Shown here: positions 11,380 to 23,600 of the stretch, piece after piece
Layout of the letters: every line of letters starts with the position of its first letter
Position numbering within the stretch: position 1 is the first letter of the stretch
Source: Anaspis maculata
Taxonomy: Eukaryota > Arthropoda > Insecta > Coleoptera > Scraptiidae
DNA: 64,000 nucleotides
Assembly (NCBI GenBank): GCA_949128115.1
Contig: OX421966.1
Location: forward strand, 5,208,001 to 5,272,000
Direction of reading: 5' to 3'
Translations under genes and position numbers: made by a program
Notes under the pieces: generated by a model
What the model saw: only the letters and a program-made list of their open reading frames with translations
Told to the model about the DNA's origin: nothing
Database searches by the model: none

Positions 11380-11915
11380 TAAAGAACATGAAACGCGAAG
11401 AACGTGAAATTCCCTATATAAAAAAAGGAGAAAAATAGATACTGCCAACTGGAAAAATGACATGAATAAATATTCCTATATAAGAAAAAGAACAGTGGAA
11501 AATGTTGCCAACTTTGAATACGAAAAATGCGAAATGAGCGCAAAATTCCCTTCAAAGAAAACGAAATTAGGAAGAGGAGTATTGCCATCTTGAAACGCGA
11601 GATGCACAAATATCCCTAATAAATAAAAAGAAAAGAGAAAAAGTGTTGCCAACTTGAACTAAGATTTATAAAAATATCCCCAACAATTCAACCAAGAAAC
11701 AAGTTGTAAGTGGTTGTAAGTGATACGTCTGGAGAAAGTGTGCTGCCAACATAAAACGCAAGCAGAGCTAATTTTCCTAAGCCAGAGAAACAGCGGAGGA
11801 GAATCAGTTCTGCCAACCTCTAAAGCAAGAACGCTACATTTCCTAAACAAGAAAATGAAAAGAGAGAAAAGCACTGGCAACTTGAAACTCAGTATTCGCA
11901 AATAACACTAGACGA
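11380..11915. repeat. ~75-bp tandem array, part B
   Basis: Six or more degenerate units with gttgccaact, gaaacgcga and atatccct signatures. It is the continuation of the array seen at 8150-8400 and shares with it the longer phrase attcaaccaagaaacaa. The piece between them from ~10,960 to 11,380 is plain AT-rich DNA. Confidence 0.75.
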
Positions 11916-11925
11916 AAAAAAATCG

Positions 11926-12860
11926 GTTGTGTCACCCCAAAACTTTCCCGATTAGTATCCAGGAACCTATGGAAATTTTTGTTTGAAACGTCCCTTAGGG
12001 TGGGCAGTTGAAATTAGAGGGGGAGATCGAAAATATTTCTCAGGAAATTGGAAATTTTGCCAGAAAAATTTTGAATTTCCCGGGAAAACCTGAAATCTTA
12101 TTCCAAATCAAGTTACAAATCATCTTATTGTAAAAATGGTCAACTGACCGTGGGTTCCACAAAAAAGATAATACGAGATTAGTTGATTCGAGATTTTGTT
12201 TGTCCATTTCTAGCTGAGTGATCAATGAAAATGCTGGTTCATCCCTCAATAATGAAAAGATGATGGGTCTAGTACAGATTCCAGCCATTTTTTGGGATTA
12301 ATCGCCCAGCATTCAGCAGAAAAAGTTCAGTTAATTTGCAATCACCCTTGATCGCTGATCATCTTTTTTGTGGAACTGACGGTGAGGCTTCACTTTGAGC
12401 TCCATCATTCAAGTCCGGTCTCAAAAACCCAGGCCAGTTTTACATTTTCAGCAGGAAAATTCCAGGGAAATTGGAATAAAAATTGTTGGAATTTGTTCAA
12501 GAACCAGTTACCTCTTGTTTAAAAAAAAAACTGTTGTGTCACCCCAAAACTTTCTCGACTAGTATCCAGGAACCTATGTAATTTTTTGTTCGAAACTTCC
12601 CTTTGGGTGGGAAGTTGCCATCAGAGAAAAAGATTAAAAATCTTTGCAGGAAATTGAATATTTTGTGAAGGAAAATATGAATTTGAATTTTCCGGGAAAA
12701 CCTCAAATCTTATTCCAAATCATCTTATTGTAAAAATCGTCGATTAAGGCTTCACTTTGAACTCCATCATTCAAGTCCGGTCTCGAAAACCCAGACTGGT
12801 TTTACATTTCAAACCGGAAAGTTCCCGGGAAATGAATAATAAATAAAAAGTTGGAGAATT
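11926..12860. repeat. ~610-bp direct duplication
   Basis: The phrase gttgtgtcaccccaaaact, with its following ~90 bp, occurs at ~11,928 and again at ~12,533. Downstream matches such as aatcttattccaaatca and catcattcaagtccggtctc show the duplication runs for several hundred bases. No coding signal. Confidence 0.8.
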
Positions 12861-13800
12861 TTCAGTACTTCCAGAGAGGAGAACTCGAAAACCGTGGGTC
12901 CGATTTCAAAAGTTTTTCCTCCAAAAATCAATTCAAACTTTTTTACAAACCGCATGTCAAAGTTTGCACTGCATTTTTTTTTAATTCACGGAATGTGCAA
13001 ATTTCATTTTGAAAAAAAATTTTAGTCAGAAAACCGGAACCGTGTCGATTTTGAAAATAGGCCTACACGACGCCCAATTAAATATTCTTCCGATATCAGT
13101 TGGAATTTATCAAAAAAGTCGATCCCCGAACAGGAGTGAATTTTTGAGTGGAGTCCTGTTACAAAAGCGAGTCATTCTGGTCAAAACACGGGCGAGGGGC
13201 CCTCTCGGGTGGCAACGGCCAGGGGAAATTTTGGAAACTGATAACACCCGACTGGAAAATGGTGGGTAACTGCAACTGCGGACTTGATTTGACTCTTTTG
13301 TTTTGTTGCTTCTTGCCAAATTCGGCCCCAATCCATCGGATAGATTCTGAATAATTAAATGGTGAAGTTTTGAACTTTGACATTTTTATTATTTGACAGG
13401 TGACAGATAAGGCAATACTTTGAACTGTTCCGAATACAGTTTTGCAAGGGCTTTCGAATGACATATTGCAAGTCAAGTTCCGTAAGATAATATAGCTTCT
13501 GACATCTATTGATAGTGACATTTTCGTTTGACAGGTAACAGCCAAAAACTAATGGTCTTCTCCAAGAGAAAAACCAGGTTCGCATATCAAATTTCAAGTC
13601 GATCGGACCAACGATTCGACAGTTATAGTGGAAGATTACAGACACACCCACAGACAGACACACAGACCGACATATTAGTCTGAAAATGGTCTTAATCGTC
13701 TTGGGGGACCTCAAAATAAACAAATCCGGTGAAAGCTCAAAACTTTTTTTTGCACGATTACAATACTTTCCCTTCCCTGTTGGTGGGGGGCCGGGAAAGT
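12861..13800. other. Intronic repeat-like DNA with a cagacaga tract
   Basis: Contains gacacacccacagacagaca near 13,640 and a terminal CTTTCCC...GGGAAAG pair near 13,770-13,797. A 158-codon minus-strand reading frame covers it, but its product (RSVCLSVGVSVI and similar) is what such cag/cac tracts give by chance. I assign no gene. Confidence 0.4.
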
Positions 13801-13975
13801 AGAAGGGGCCGTCTGTGAAAAGTTCTGCCAACTTGAAACGCGAAGAGCGTAAAACTCCCTAAAGAAGAAAATTGGAAGAGGAGAAAAGGGAGGTAGTGGC
13901 GTCTCCTAAACAAGAAAAAGAAGATTGGAAAGTGTTTTCAACTAAGTATGCGATAAAAATAGTATATTGGAAATA
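13800..13975. repeat. ~75-bp tandem array, part C
   Basis: Two units with ctgccaacttgaaacgcgaa and ctccctaaa signatures, directly left of the foldback at 13,972. Confidence 0.65.
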
Positions 13976-15172
13976 GAATATCTGCTGGAATTAATTCAAA
14001 CAAAAACGATTTTTTCACCATGGCTAGCTTTCAGTTCCCTCTTCAACATATCAAAAGTCCTCAACTCTGGGACTGCTACAAATTAGTATACAGGGTGGAA
14101 GTTTATTATTTTTCCTTACTTCTTTTCTTTCTTGAAAAACTGATGACTGAAAAAAAACGGTTTTAGGCTAGTTTGATAGGTCATAGTCTTCCAATAAACA
14201 TATAAAAAATATACCACCCAGCCACTGCTGTGTATCAAGTTACAGGGTGAAAACTATTTTTCATTTCCAATTTTTTTTCTTGGTGGAACTGATCTAGATT
14301 GAAGCCGGTTCCAGTTCTTTTGCAAGCTTATAATGTCATACTGAACATACAAAAAGGGTATATCTCTGCAACTTCTGCTTTTCAATTTACAGGGTGAAAA
14401 GTCATTTTCACGTTTCAATTTTTCTCTTGGTGAAATTGGCTCACACAACAATTGCGACTGATTTTTCTGTAAACTTGAAGTTTCTAGTCAAACATATCAA
14501 AATAATACATTCCTACTACAGCTACGTTTTTTTTGATAAATTTAAATGTTTGGGTATATTCGGGTATATTGCATCAAAAATTCAAAAAATCTTGGAACGC
14601 AACCAAACATTCAAATTAGTGAAAAAAAACGTAGCTGTAGCAGAAATGTATTATTTTTATATGTTTGACTAGAAACCTCAAATTTACAGAAAAACCAGTC
14701 GCAATTGTTTTGTGAGCCGATTTTATCAAGAAAAAAATTGAAACGTGAAAATGACTTTTTACCCTGTAAATTGAAAAGTAGCAGATATAGAGATGTGTCC
14801 TTTCTATATGTTCAGTATGACACTATAAGCTTGCAAAAGAACTAGAACCGGGTTCAATCTAGATCAGTTTCACTAAGAAAAAAAATTGAAGATGAAAAAT
14901 AGTTTTCACCCTGTAACTTGATACGCAGCAGTTGCTGGGTGGTATATTTTTCATATGTTTATTGGAAGACTATGGCCTATCAAACTAGCCTGAAACCGTT
15001 ATTTTTCGTAATCAGTTTCTCAAGAAAAAAATAAAGTAGAGAAAAATAATAAACTTTCACCCTGTATACTGATTTGTAGCAGTCGCAGAGTTGAGGACTT
15101 TTGATATGTTAAAGAAGGGACTGTAAGCTTGCATTGGTGAAAAAATCGTTTTTGTTTGAATTAATTCCAGCA
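13972..15172. mobile_element. 1.2-kb foldback with three ~150-bp modules per arm
   Basis: The left edge ctgctggaattaattc is matched by gaattaattccagca at the right edge, and the centre is near 14,572. TACAGGGTG motifs at ~14,090, 14,241 and 14,388 are mirrored by CACCCTGTA at ~14,760, 14,909 and 15,057. Each arm is thus three modules of ~148 bp. The modules resemble each other loosely (start, then a TTCTTGGTG-type middle and an ACATATxAAA end). It is inserted inside the ~75-bp array and lies in PGS1 intron 1. Confidence 0.9.
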
Positions 15173-15199
15173 AAGCACCTATTTTTTTCTATTTCCAAT

Positions 15200-15440
15200 A
15201 TACCAAAAGAAAAAATTAAGAGAAGAATAGGTGTTGCCAACTTGAAACGCGAAGGGGGCAAAATTGCACGGAGAGGAAATGGAAGACTTGGGAAAAGGGG
15301 AACAAGTACCTACTACCAATTTGAAATGGAAAGTTTTTCTAAGAAAAAAACAGTAGAGGAGAATCACTATTGCCAACCTGACACGCGAACCGAGTGGAGC
15401 TCCCCAAGTTTGACAATCAAGTGATAAACTGACAGATTTC
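15200..15440. repeat. ~75-bp tandem array, part D
   Basis: Resumes directly right of the foldback with gttgccaacttgaaacgcga at ~15,233 and two to three further units. Confidence 0.65.
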
Positions 15441-15563
15441 AAACATCTAGCTGCCAGATCAGTGTTATCAAATATTATGACACTTTGACATTTTTATTAA
15501 TAGCTGACAGATATTCAGTTTGGTCAATCAAATATTAACGAATCAGTCGATTCAATACCGTAC

Positions 15564-16374
15564 CGTGCCCGTCTTCTTTGTGGATGTTCCTTTCGTTTTT
15601 CGCCTCGTACAAGTACCGCTCTATGGAATCGCCGGCTTTCTGCACGAACGCCTCCTTGTCCCCCTCGTAGGGCAGCTGTCCCCAATCCGTGTCCTCTTTG
15701 TCGTCCCCGTCGAGCCGCAGACTGAACTTGGCCACCTTCTTGACCAGCCCGCAGTAAAAATCGCACAGCTGCCTGTGCTCGATCACGAAATAACGATCCT
15801 GCCTGTTGGTGAAGTAGTCGTTGGACAAGTTGGCCCCGCTGATGACCAGCGTGTCGTCGAAAATGTACAGCTTCATGTGCTGCAGCCCGTACAGCTCGTT
15901 CCAGCGATTCGGAGTGATTTTCTTCCGGAGCCCCCGCAAGTCCGGCGTGTGGTACAGGCTCACCGTGCAGTTGCTGTTGCGGTTGGCTCTCAACAGCGGC
16001 CGCAGCACCGTCCTGGAATTGTCCTGCGTCCGGCTGCCCCGCGTGTAATCGAGCAGAACGTTCACGTCCAGCTTATTCAAATTCGCGTTCCGCAGCAGGC
16101 TCTGCACGAGGTCCCGTTCCAACGAGCCGTTACCCAAGTACAAACTGACCAGGACTATGCGCCTGGAAGCGTTGAGGCATCCCTCCTTGATCAGGTTGTA
16201 GAACTGCGACGGTTCCGTCAGGATTTTGATGTCGGCGGCTTTGACCGGGAAGCAGGGGGCGATCGAGGTGAGCCAGCCGAACGGCACCGTCTCCGGCTTG
16301 GTGAACGGATGGGGGTACACTGCTTCCGGCTGGTGGGCTACTTCCAGAGCGCCGGTGATGAGCCTCCGCAGCAT
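15564..16374 (-). CDS. PGS1: PGS1 first coding exon (phosphatidylglycerophosphate synthase)
   Basis: PGS1 makes phosphatidylglycerol phosphate from CDP-diacylglycerol and glycerol-3-phosphate on the matrix side of the mitochondrial inner membrane, the committed step to cardiolipin. The exon begins at ATG 16,372-16,374 (A at -3) and encodes 270 residues. A short N-terminus, MLRRLITGALEVAH, could be a targeting peptide. The first phospholipase-D-type motif is clear at residues 166-187: H166-x-K168 in HMKLYIFDD, then SGANLS. The exon ends G|gtacgg at 15,564, phase 1. Joined with the other two exons it gives 474 residues, near the size of insect PGS1 and shorter than the human protein (556), which differs mainly at the N-terminus. 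The identification is firm. Confidence 0.95.
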
Positions 16375-16540
16375 TCTGCACTGAAAAACGGGAAAAATCG
16401 AGAGTTATTCCGTTTGTTCTGGAACGTTGCGGAATGTTACGAAAAGTGAGGTTAGAAACAGTTGGAAAAGGGCAGAGCACCTCGATTTGCGTCGCGGCGC
16501 GGGCGGAATTGAGTAACCAGCGAATTTCGCAACCACGTAC

Positions 16541-16620
16541 CTTTGGAAATGGCAACAAATTTTTGCGTGTTTTTAAAATTAAATTTTGACGTTCATGCTG
16601 TCATCGCTGTCAATGTTGGT
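16541..16620 (-). promoter_or_regulatory. PGS1: Probable untranslated first exon of PGS1
   Basis: On the minus strand CCAAAG|gtacgt at 16,541 is a strong donor, and the coding exon is preceded by gtttttcag at 16,381-16,383. This suggests a 160-nt 5'UTR intron. The putative leader holds a five-codon upstream ORF (ATG at 16,594-16,596, stop at 16,579). The transcription start is not determined. Confidence 0.45.
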
Positions 16621-16708
16621 GGGAAATCGAATGACGTTGGGATAAAACCAAAGTCACTAGAGCCAACGGGCGCGTGACCTTGAGCAAAAACGAGGCATTC
16701 TCAATCAG

Positions 16709-19690
16709 ACAGGGTGTTTCAAAAAGTCAGGATCAGCTATATGCCGATCAGCTTTTAAATTCAGCACTAGAACGGTAATTTTCTTACGCCAAGTTGGCAA
16801 TTCTGCGATAATCCACGTTTACCATCACGTACATCACTTCAGCGCATACATGAGAACGCATACCTGCAGAGCGCGGTAATTTCAATTTTGACGCACGAAG
16901 TGTCACTGTCAATGGCAACTGTCAATCAATAATCGAAATGTAAACAAACACCAAACATAACCTCCTAACCATTCAACATTTAATATTGTTGAGAATGAAA
17001 TGTTACGTGCCGTATGGCAGAAAGACGCAGAGAAGATTCAGCTGATACGAAACACAACGTGCTGCAAGGCGATCGACGAAACAAGAGCGTTATTTGGTTA
17101 GATCTGTCGAAACGTCAAATTGACGTCAAGCGCTGTCAGCTGAAATTTGCGTAACACACGCACACCGTATTACAGTGTTGTCAACTTGTTGTCGTGATAT
17201 AGATATGACAACGTCCTACTTTCACAGGTATGCGCAGAAGCCTTTCGGCACAGAATACTTTCGGGAAACGTGGATTGGGGATGCTCAAATTTGTAATGTT
17301 GGATCAGTTTTTCCCCAGATGACCTTGAATTTGTATTGTCAATCAAGTACAGCGCTGTTGCAAGATTGTACGAACGTTCAAGGCGTCTTGATTTTGGTAG
17401 ATTTTCGCCAGTTTAAATGGGCGACTGGTGGTGGAATGTTTTTTCAAATAAAATAATAAATCACGTTGAGAAAACTGTTCTAATTTTTGGTCAAAAATAA
17501 AGGTCAATAGCTGATATCTGAAATTAATCTGTGCCCTTCAAATTTAACACTAGGTGATAGATTTTACAAGCTCTCGAAGGTAATAATCGAAAATTTCACA
17601 ATTTTTCTGAAATTATTGCTATGCCTGTACTAAGAATCTAATTTTAGTGACAACGTAAATCAACTTATATAGTGCAATAGTACCTAGTATCACTATATGT
17701 AGGTACTTAAGATACATTGATACTATAACTAAATATATACAACAATTCTTGAAAACCTGTGAGATGAATTAACTTCAGCTACAGCATTCGCTTGAAGATC
17801 TATAGGCAAAGCACAGAGAAACTGTTCGACGTAGCTTTAATGCAAAAAAAAAAGGAAAAGATGTCAGCGAGGCTGATATCAGTGGCCATCTTAGGAAACA
17901 GAGGGTAGAGTAGATGCAGCAAGTGGGCGAGTGCGAAGTTGCCGATGGAGATGTTGAGGAACTACAGGTCTAGCTCAGATGCAGTTTTTGATAGCCATTG
18001 TCCGCGGACACCTACTCCGCGACGATGTGGTTCATGGTCTGGTTCTCAGTTCCACATGGCTGCGATGTTCAAAATTGGCAGCCAGAAAGTCTGGGTAGAT
18101 TTGACAACTCCAGCAATGATTCTCAATGCTTGGTTAAGAATGACGTCAATGATGTTGTGTGTGTGTGTGCTATTCATCCAAACAGGAGCGCAGTATTCCG
18201 CTGTCGACTAGACCAAGACAAAGGTGGATATCCGAAGAGTAGTGGCGTCGACACTCCATGTAGTTCTCGCAAGTCTCTGAACCAGGTTCATTCGTGTCTT
18301 CGTCTTGGCACTGAGTTTCTCCAAGTTGAGCTTGAAGGACAATGTTTGGTCGAAGGTCACACCGAGGTACTTGGGAGTGGGATTGTGCTGCAGATGAAGT
18401 CCAGCCATCAAAGCTGACATTGAGGTGACGATCTGCTCCTCTGTTGTTCAGATGAATGGTTCTAGTCTCTATCTCCCGAGAGTTCGGATTCAATCCTCAT
18501 TTCTGAAAGATGACAAAATTCTGTTGGAAAATCGTAATACATACCTATTTATTTTGTGCAGAAATATCATAGTGAAAAATCACAGAATTGGCGGGTTTTT
18601 ATTTTGCACATCTGTGTTATTTGTCCAAAAAGTTCGTTTTCAGTTTTGACAAAAAATACAAGGTAAAACTTTGGATCAAGTTTTCATTTTTGGCTGGTCA
18701 TAATCTACTCACTGTTCGACTGAATTGGTTCAAATTCATTTCATGGCTTGTCTCTGTTGACAGAAGGGCTGGCCTAAAAAGCTAAAATTACAGAAGCCAA
18801 TTTTTTTCAAGAAAGAATCGAGCCACATCGCGGGTCAACCATTAAATTTGCTTCAATATAGCTCGAACCCGATAACAGTATTCCCAAAAATGTAAATTGG
18901 ACCAAATAATACAGGGATACATTTTTCCGAATCTGCGGCCCAGGACTTGGATTTACCCAGTAATTCTTGACAAGTTTTAACAGGGGAATATTGCTGGTAA
19001 ATCTAAACAAAATTGAAGTCCTCTATCTGCCATTGGTCTATGTAACGTTAATGAATAACCTTATTGCGTGGAGACCTCAGGTGATAATAAGCACCGCAAA
19101 GCAAGAGCGCCTTTCTCTGGTGCATGGCGATTCAGGCGTGGCCCCAAACTGTTCCCGTGGCTATCCATTTAATTTGAAGAAATCGTATCCGGTGGAAATC
19201 CCGTGGTAATCCCGTGGCAATCCATCACAATCCGTTGAACGTTCTGATGTCCCAGTAATTCACCCGAGGATTCACCCCTTGGTCATTTGCATCTGAAGTC
19301 AACTTTGAATGAAAGAAAAAAATTACATGCACCTAAGTACTGAGACAAGAGTGCTACTCGTACTTACCTCATAAATGTACAGGCAGAACCATGAATATAG
19401 CAATGGCAGAACCGGGGGCAGAACACTTAAATGAAATTTTCCCAGGAATGTAAACAACTATGACACTCACCTGACATCATGACAAACAACGGCCAAGGCA
19501 ACAGGGCAGCGGATATGATGCAAGGAGACGCCAGATCTGGCATTTCTTGTCAAAATTTTCTAACCTCTTTAAGCTCAGCCCGTTTTCGCGCAACTTGGTC
19601 TATGAGCGTCCGTTACACTCTAGGCAACATGGCCAACCGCGTTTTTAATTCTGCTGAATTTAAAACGTGATCGGCATATAGATTATGTCA
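16709..19690. mobile_element. ~3-kb element with ctatatgccgatca terminal repeats, nested
   Basis: The left end reads acagggtgtttcaaaaagtc and then gctatatgccgatcagc at ~16,738. The complement of that block, followed by the same aaaacg/ttaaattcag sequence, is at 19,655-19,682. About 28 bp of terminal inverted repeat is visible. The interior includes a broken non-LTR fragment (17.85-18.49 kb) on the minus strand. The rest, including the 93-codon frame at 17,175, has no product I recognise. Confidence 0.55.
17850..18493 (-). pseudogene. Non-LTR retrotransposon reverse transcriptase, C-terminal remnant
   Basis: Minus-strand translation shows in order IHLNNRGADRHLNVSFDG, HNPTPKYLGVTFDQTLSF, KTRMNLVQRLARTTW, STAEYCAPVWMNS, and LRIIAGVVKSTQTFWLP. 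This is the familiar post-palm thumb region of Jockey/RTE-like ORF2 proteins. There is a frameshift between the first two blocks (~18,415), an in-frame TAG before STAEYC (18,208-18,210) and a further frameshift at ~18,150. The 5' part of the ORF is absent, as usual for 5'-truncated insertions. Which clade it belongs to cannot be settled by eye. Confidence 0.85.
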
Positions 19691-19701
19691 GAATGTCAGA
19701 T

Positions 19702-20580
19702 CAGTGATGTTAGTCGGGTATTTACCGGGTAGGTAGGTAAATATAAATCGGGTATTTACCGGGGATGGCACGGAATAAAACCCACTTGAAAAACCCACCG
19801 GGTTTTTGACACAAAGACCCACATTGGATTTTTATCAAAAACCCACACAAAAATCCTTATGAAATGTGTTTTTTTCAGTTTTTAGATCCTACTCTCTATA
19901 TTGAGTCGTCTCAAACGAGTTCTAAGCCTAAGAAAAGTTTTGAAGAGGGTGATCTAGGAAAGTTTTTGTGTAACAGTTATCAGCACTAACTTCCAAGAAT
20001 ACAGGTGGGCCGTGAAAGTGGCTGTCGTACAAACTCGCTTACGATTTACAGAGGCCCTGTCGTTCATCGGTTGCAACTGTGCATTGATTTGACAGATAGG
20101 CAATTTTTACAACAAAATATAGATGGCGCCACACAAAAACCAATCAATAACCCAAAAACCCACCAAAAACACAAAAACACAAAAACCCAACCACTTTTTC
20201 TGAATATAAGGGTTTTTGCCAACCCTGGTAAATACCCAGGGTAAATACCCGGTATTTACCCAAAATCGGGTTTCTAATAGGGTATCTATTTTCAATAATT
20301 GTTATTAACAATTGGAGAAACAACAACACACATATAATGATTTTTGCTCACAGCAGCAAAATAATAATAAGTGCTTTGGAGATTACGTTTATAAAGCCTT
20401 TGAGCTTGGAAAAAGAGATCATTTAATCTTTAACCGTCAACACTGTCAACCGAGCTGTCAACAGTGTCAACTTTTCTGTCAAACTGGGTAGGGCGGGTGA
20501 ATATCGCTCAGGAAAATACCGGGTAAATACCCGATTTATATTTACCTACCTACCCGGTAAATACCCGACTCACATCACTG
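19702..20580. mobile_element. hAT-like MITE with ~58-bp terminal inverted repeats
   Basis: The left end CAGTGATGTTAGTCGGGTAT and the right end are near-perfect complements over about 58 bp, ending CACATCACTG. CAGTG...CACTG ends are typical of hAT elements. I do not find an 8-bp target duplication (tgtcagat left, cctgtagc right). The interior has a run of aaaacccac words and no transposase. Confidence 0.8.
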
Positions 20581-20675
20581 CCTGTAGCGAATCTAAAGCT
20601 AAAACTGACTAAACGAACATTCATATGCTATGAACATTTAAAGCATCTGATTATCCCAGAACCAGTAAACATAGG

Positions 20676-23600
20676 TACAGGGTGTTCACGATAAAATTCA
20701 CTCCCCTCCAGTAGATTCCCTTCCAAGATCTTTCAAAAAACTAAACACTTTTTCTTCACGATTTTTCCCAGGGACCTTGATTCGATCCTCTAAAAGTTTC
20801 TAATTGGTACCGTATACAGGGTTGTGATATGTAACTTTTTCATTTTGAATACAACACCCTATATTTTATTCCGTTATTTGGTGGGGCCTTTTTTTCTGAT
20901 TACAAATATATATGACACTTATGATTTATTTTGACAAGTAAGTTGTCGGAAAAATAATAAAATAGGTAGTCAAATAATTTTGTTTCGCGGCAAGATGGCT
21001 TTGGTTTCTACAGTTCACTTGAAAAAAAGTTATTCTCGCAGCATTTTGTATGCAGAATTCAACTCTGCATGGATAAATGGTCTAACTCGTTCCTAATACA
21101 GGGTGTCGCGTAATTTTAAATTTCTAATTTATTTGACTACCGATTTTATTATTTTTTTCACAGCTTCTTTGTCAAAATAAATCATAAATGTTATACAGGG
21201 TGTCCCAGAAATGGCGCATAAACTCTCCAGTACGTTGCTGGGAGCTCATCATAGAGTCGGGGGAAAATAGTAGAAAAATTCTTTGGCTTTAATTTATTAA
21301 GTTATCGCCGAGGTTATCGCTAAAAAACTAAACGGTCGATTTGGCAAACGTGCACGATTGCACGTGTTTACCTACATACGTACCACTAGGTAAGAATACA
21401 ATTATTGTTCTAATATAAAGAGGGTCATCATAGAAACGGTCATTGTCAGGGCCAATTTAGACATTTCCTTGTAGATACTGATACTGGTGCCTAGTGACAC
21501 CGCTACTGGCTTTGATAGCTATCAATCGCACCTCTTTCGTAATTTCAACAACTTTCCCGCATTCAGAAAATAAACTTGTAAAACTGCGTTTCTCCTATTT
21601 TTATTTAGGAGTTCCTAAGGCTGTCTCAGAAAGAAATTCACTTCAAAAAACGTCACACCCTTTTCACTTATTTAACTTGTTCTGAATTAACAATCCCAAG
21701 AAGAATCCTTGCAAATCATGTGTGAATATCAACATCCGTCAGGCTCCTTGACGATAGGCGTTGGGACTACTCGTATTTGAGGAAAAAGTAAGTGCATGCA
21801 GTCCCGGTGAAATTTTGTGAGTCTTTCGATTTGGTTGATTGGTTGATTCTGAAGCAGTTCAAAAACGTCCTCTTCAGCATCAGGCATCAGGTACCCTTAC
21901 ATGACGATGGCGGCCGCGATCCGCTTGTAATAATACTGATGCTACCTGTCCTGTCCGGTCCTTCTGGCTCTGTCTTCTGTTCTCATTATCACATGCGATC
22001 GGGATGCTTTTTTTGAGGGTATTGCTGGGGGTAAATAATGCGTTCCGCCTGCAAGTGATGGCCGCGACGTTCGCCCAAAATCAGTTACATATCATCAGTG
22101 CATTCGCAAGCCGCATACATTATTCGCGGAAAAGTGAAAACGAGGCAGGAATGATGCAAAATGACACTGACTGATCTTATTGTCAGAAATTGACTCCATT
22201 CGATTTTTTATTTATTCAATGTCAGATTGTAGGTATACCTACTCATTTGTTTTTCACCGATGATGCCAGATCCATTTTCTGGGTAATTTGATTTAGTTGC
22301 AGCGGTACGCTTTTTGATTCTGCATTTTGTGATACTGCAATGAAATTTGGCATATGCAAACTACATAAAATTTCAAGTGATTTGACCCGCAGCACTCAAA
22401 AATTTGTCCATTAGGGGGCGACTGGGGGCCCCTCAAAATTTCAAGATGTCTGAATTTTTCCCATGCGCCATTCAGTACCGCCCTATCTACCGTACAGGGC
22501 CTAAACAACTTTGTTCTTGACCATCATAGCCTTTTTCGTCATGTCAATTCCATTCTTCTTATAGAAAAAAAATAATTTCTTTGTCTGGTCAACAAATTGG
22601 AAAATAATTTTTTTTTGGACCACCAATGGATTGTTGAGTAGTTTTTGTGCGATCATCGATAAATCCGCATCCCCTTGACCCATTTATGAAAAGAAAACTT
22701 TTGCAGTGCTATTCTTCAACAAAAGAGTGACTTCAACTTACCATTATTTTCAACATTACCTTTTTCAATGTTTTACCCCGGTAAGTATGATTATTGTTAT
22801 ACTAATATACAGCTTGGAGTTCTCTTCAACGATGTGGATGACGAAACTGCCTCAGATTCCACCTGGAAGCCGTACATAATAATTTTTCTGCAAGGCCGTC
22901 ACATTTGGCATTTTTGATTTTCTAGCGGGAGCGGCCAAAATGTCAATACACACCACTCCGCCCAAGAGCACCGGTTTGCTCCAGCAGAAAACGATATTCA
23001 CGCCTAACAATTTTGCATTTTGTGATACTGAAATGAAAGTTGGTGCGAAAGTACCGCAACCGGTGCTCTTGGGCGGAGTGGTGTGTATTGACATTTTGGC
23101 CGCTCCCGGTAGAAAATCAAAAATGCCAAATTTGACGGCCTTGCAGAAAAATTATTATGCACGGCTTCCAGGTGAAATCTGAGGCCGTTTCATCATCCAC
23201 ACCGTTGAAGAAAACTCCAAGCTATATGTTAGTACAATAATAATCATATTTTTAGGGATAAAACACTGAAATAGGTAATGTTGAAAATAATGGTAAGTTG
23301 AGGTCACTCCTTCGTTAAAGAATAGAACAGCAAAACTTTTGTTTTCATAAATGAATCAAGGGGATGCGGATTTATCGATGATCACACAAAAACGACTCAA
23401 CAATCTATTTGTAGTCCAAAAAAATATATATTTCTCGACTTGTTGACCAGACAAAGAAATAATTTTTTTCTGTAAGAAGAATGGAATTGACATGACGAAA
23501 AATGTTATGATGGTCAAGAACAAAGTTGTTTACGTCCTGTACGGTAGGTAGGGCGGTACTGAATGGTGCATGGTAAAAACTCTGACATCTTGAAATTTGG

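Noticed and set aside
13355..13831. 158-codon minus-strand open frame
   Set aside because: Runs through a cagaca/cacaca tract and repeat-like DNA; no domain, no splice or start context.
15520..16449. 309-codon plus-strand open frame
   Set aside because: Antisense of the PGS1 first coding exon. The minus strand has the conserved HKD motif and correct splice sites.
22852..23182. Two open frames on opposite strands with the same start peptide
   Set aside because: A trivial result of the palindrome centred near 23,010; not a gene pair.
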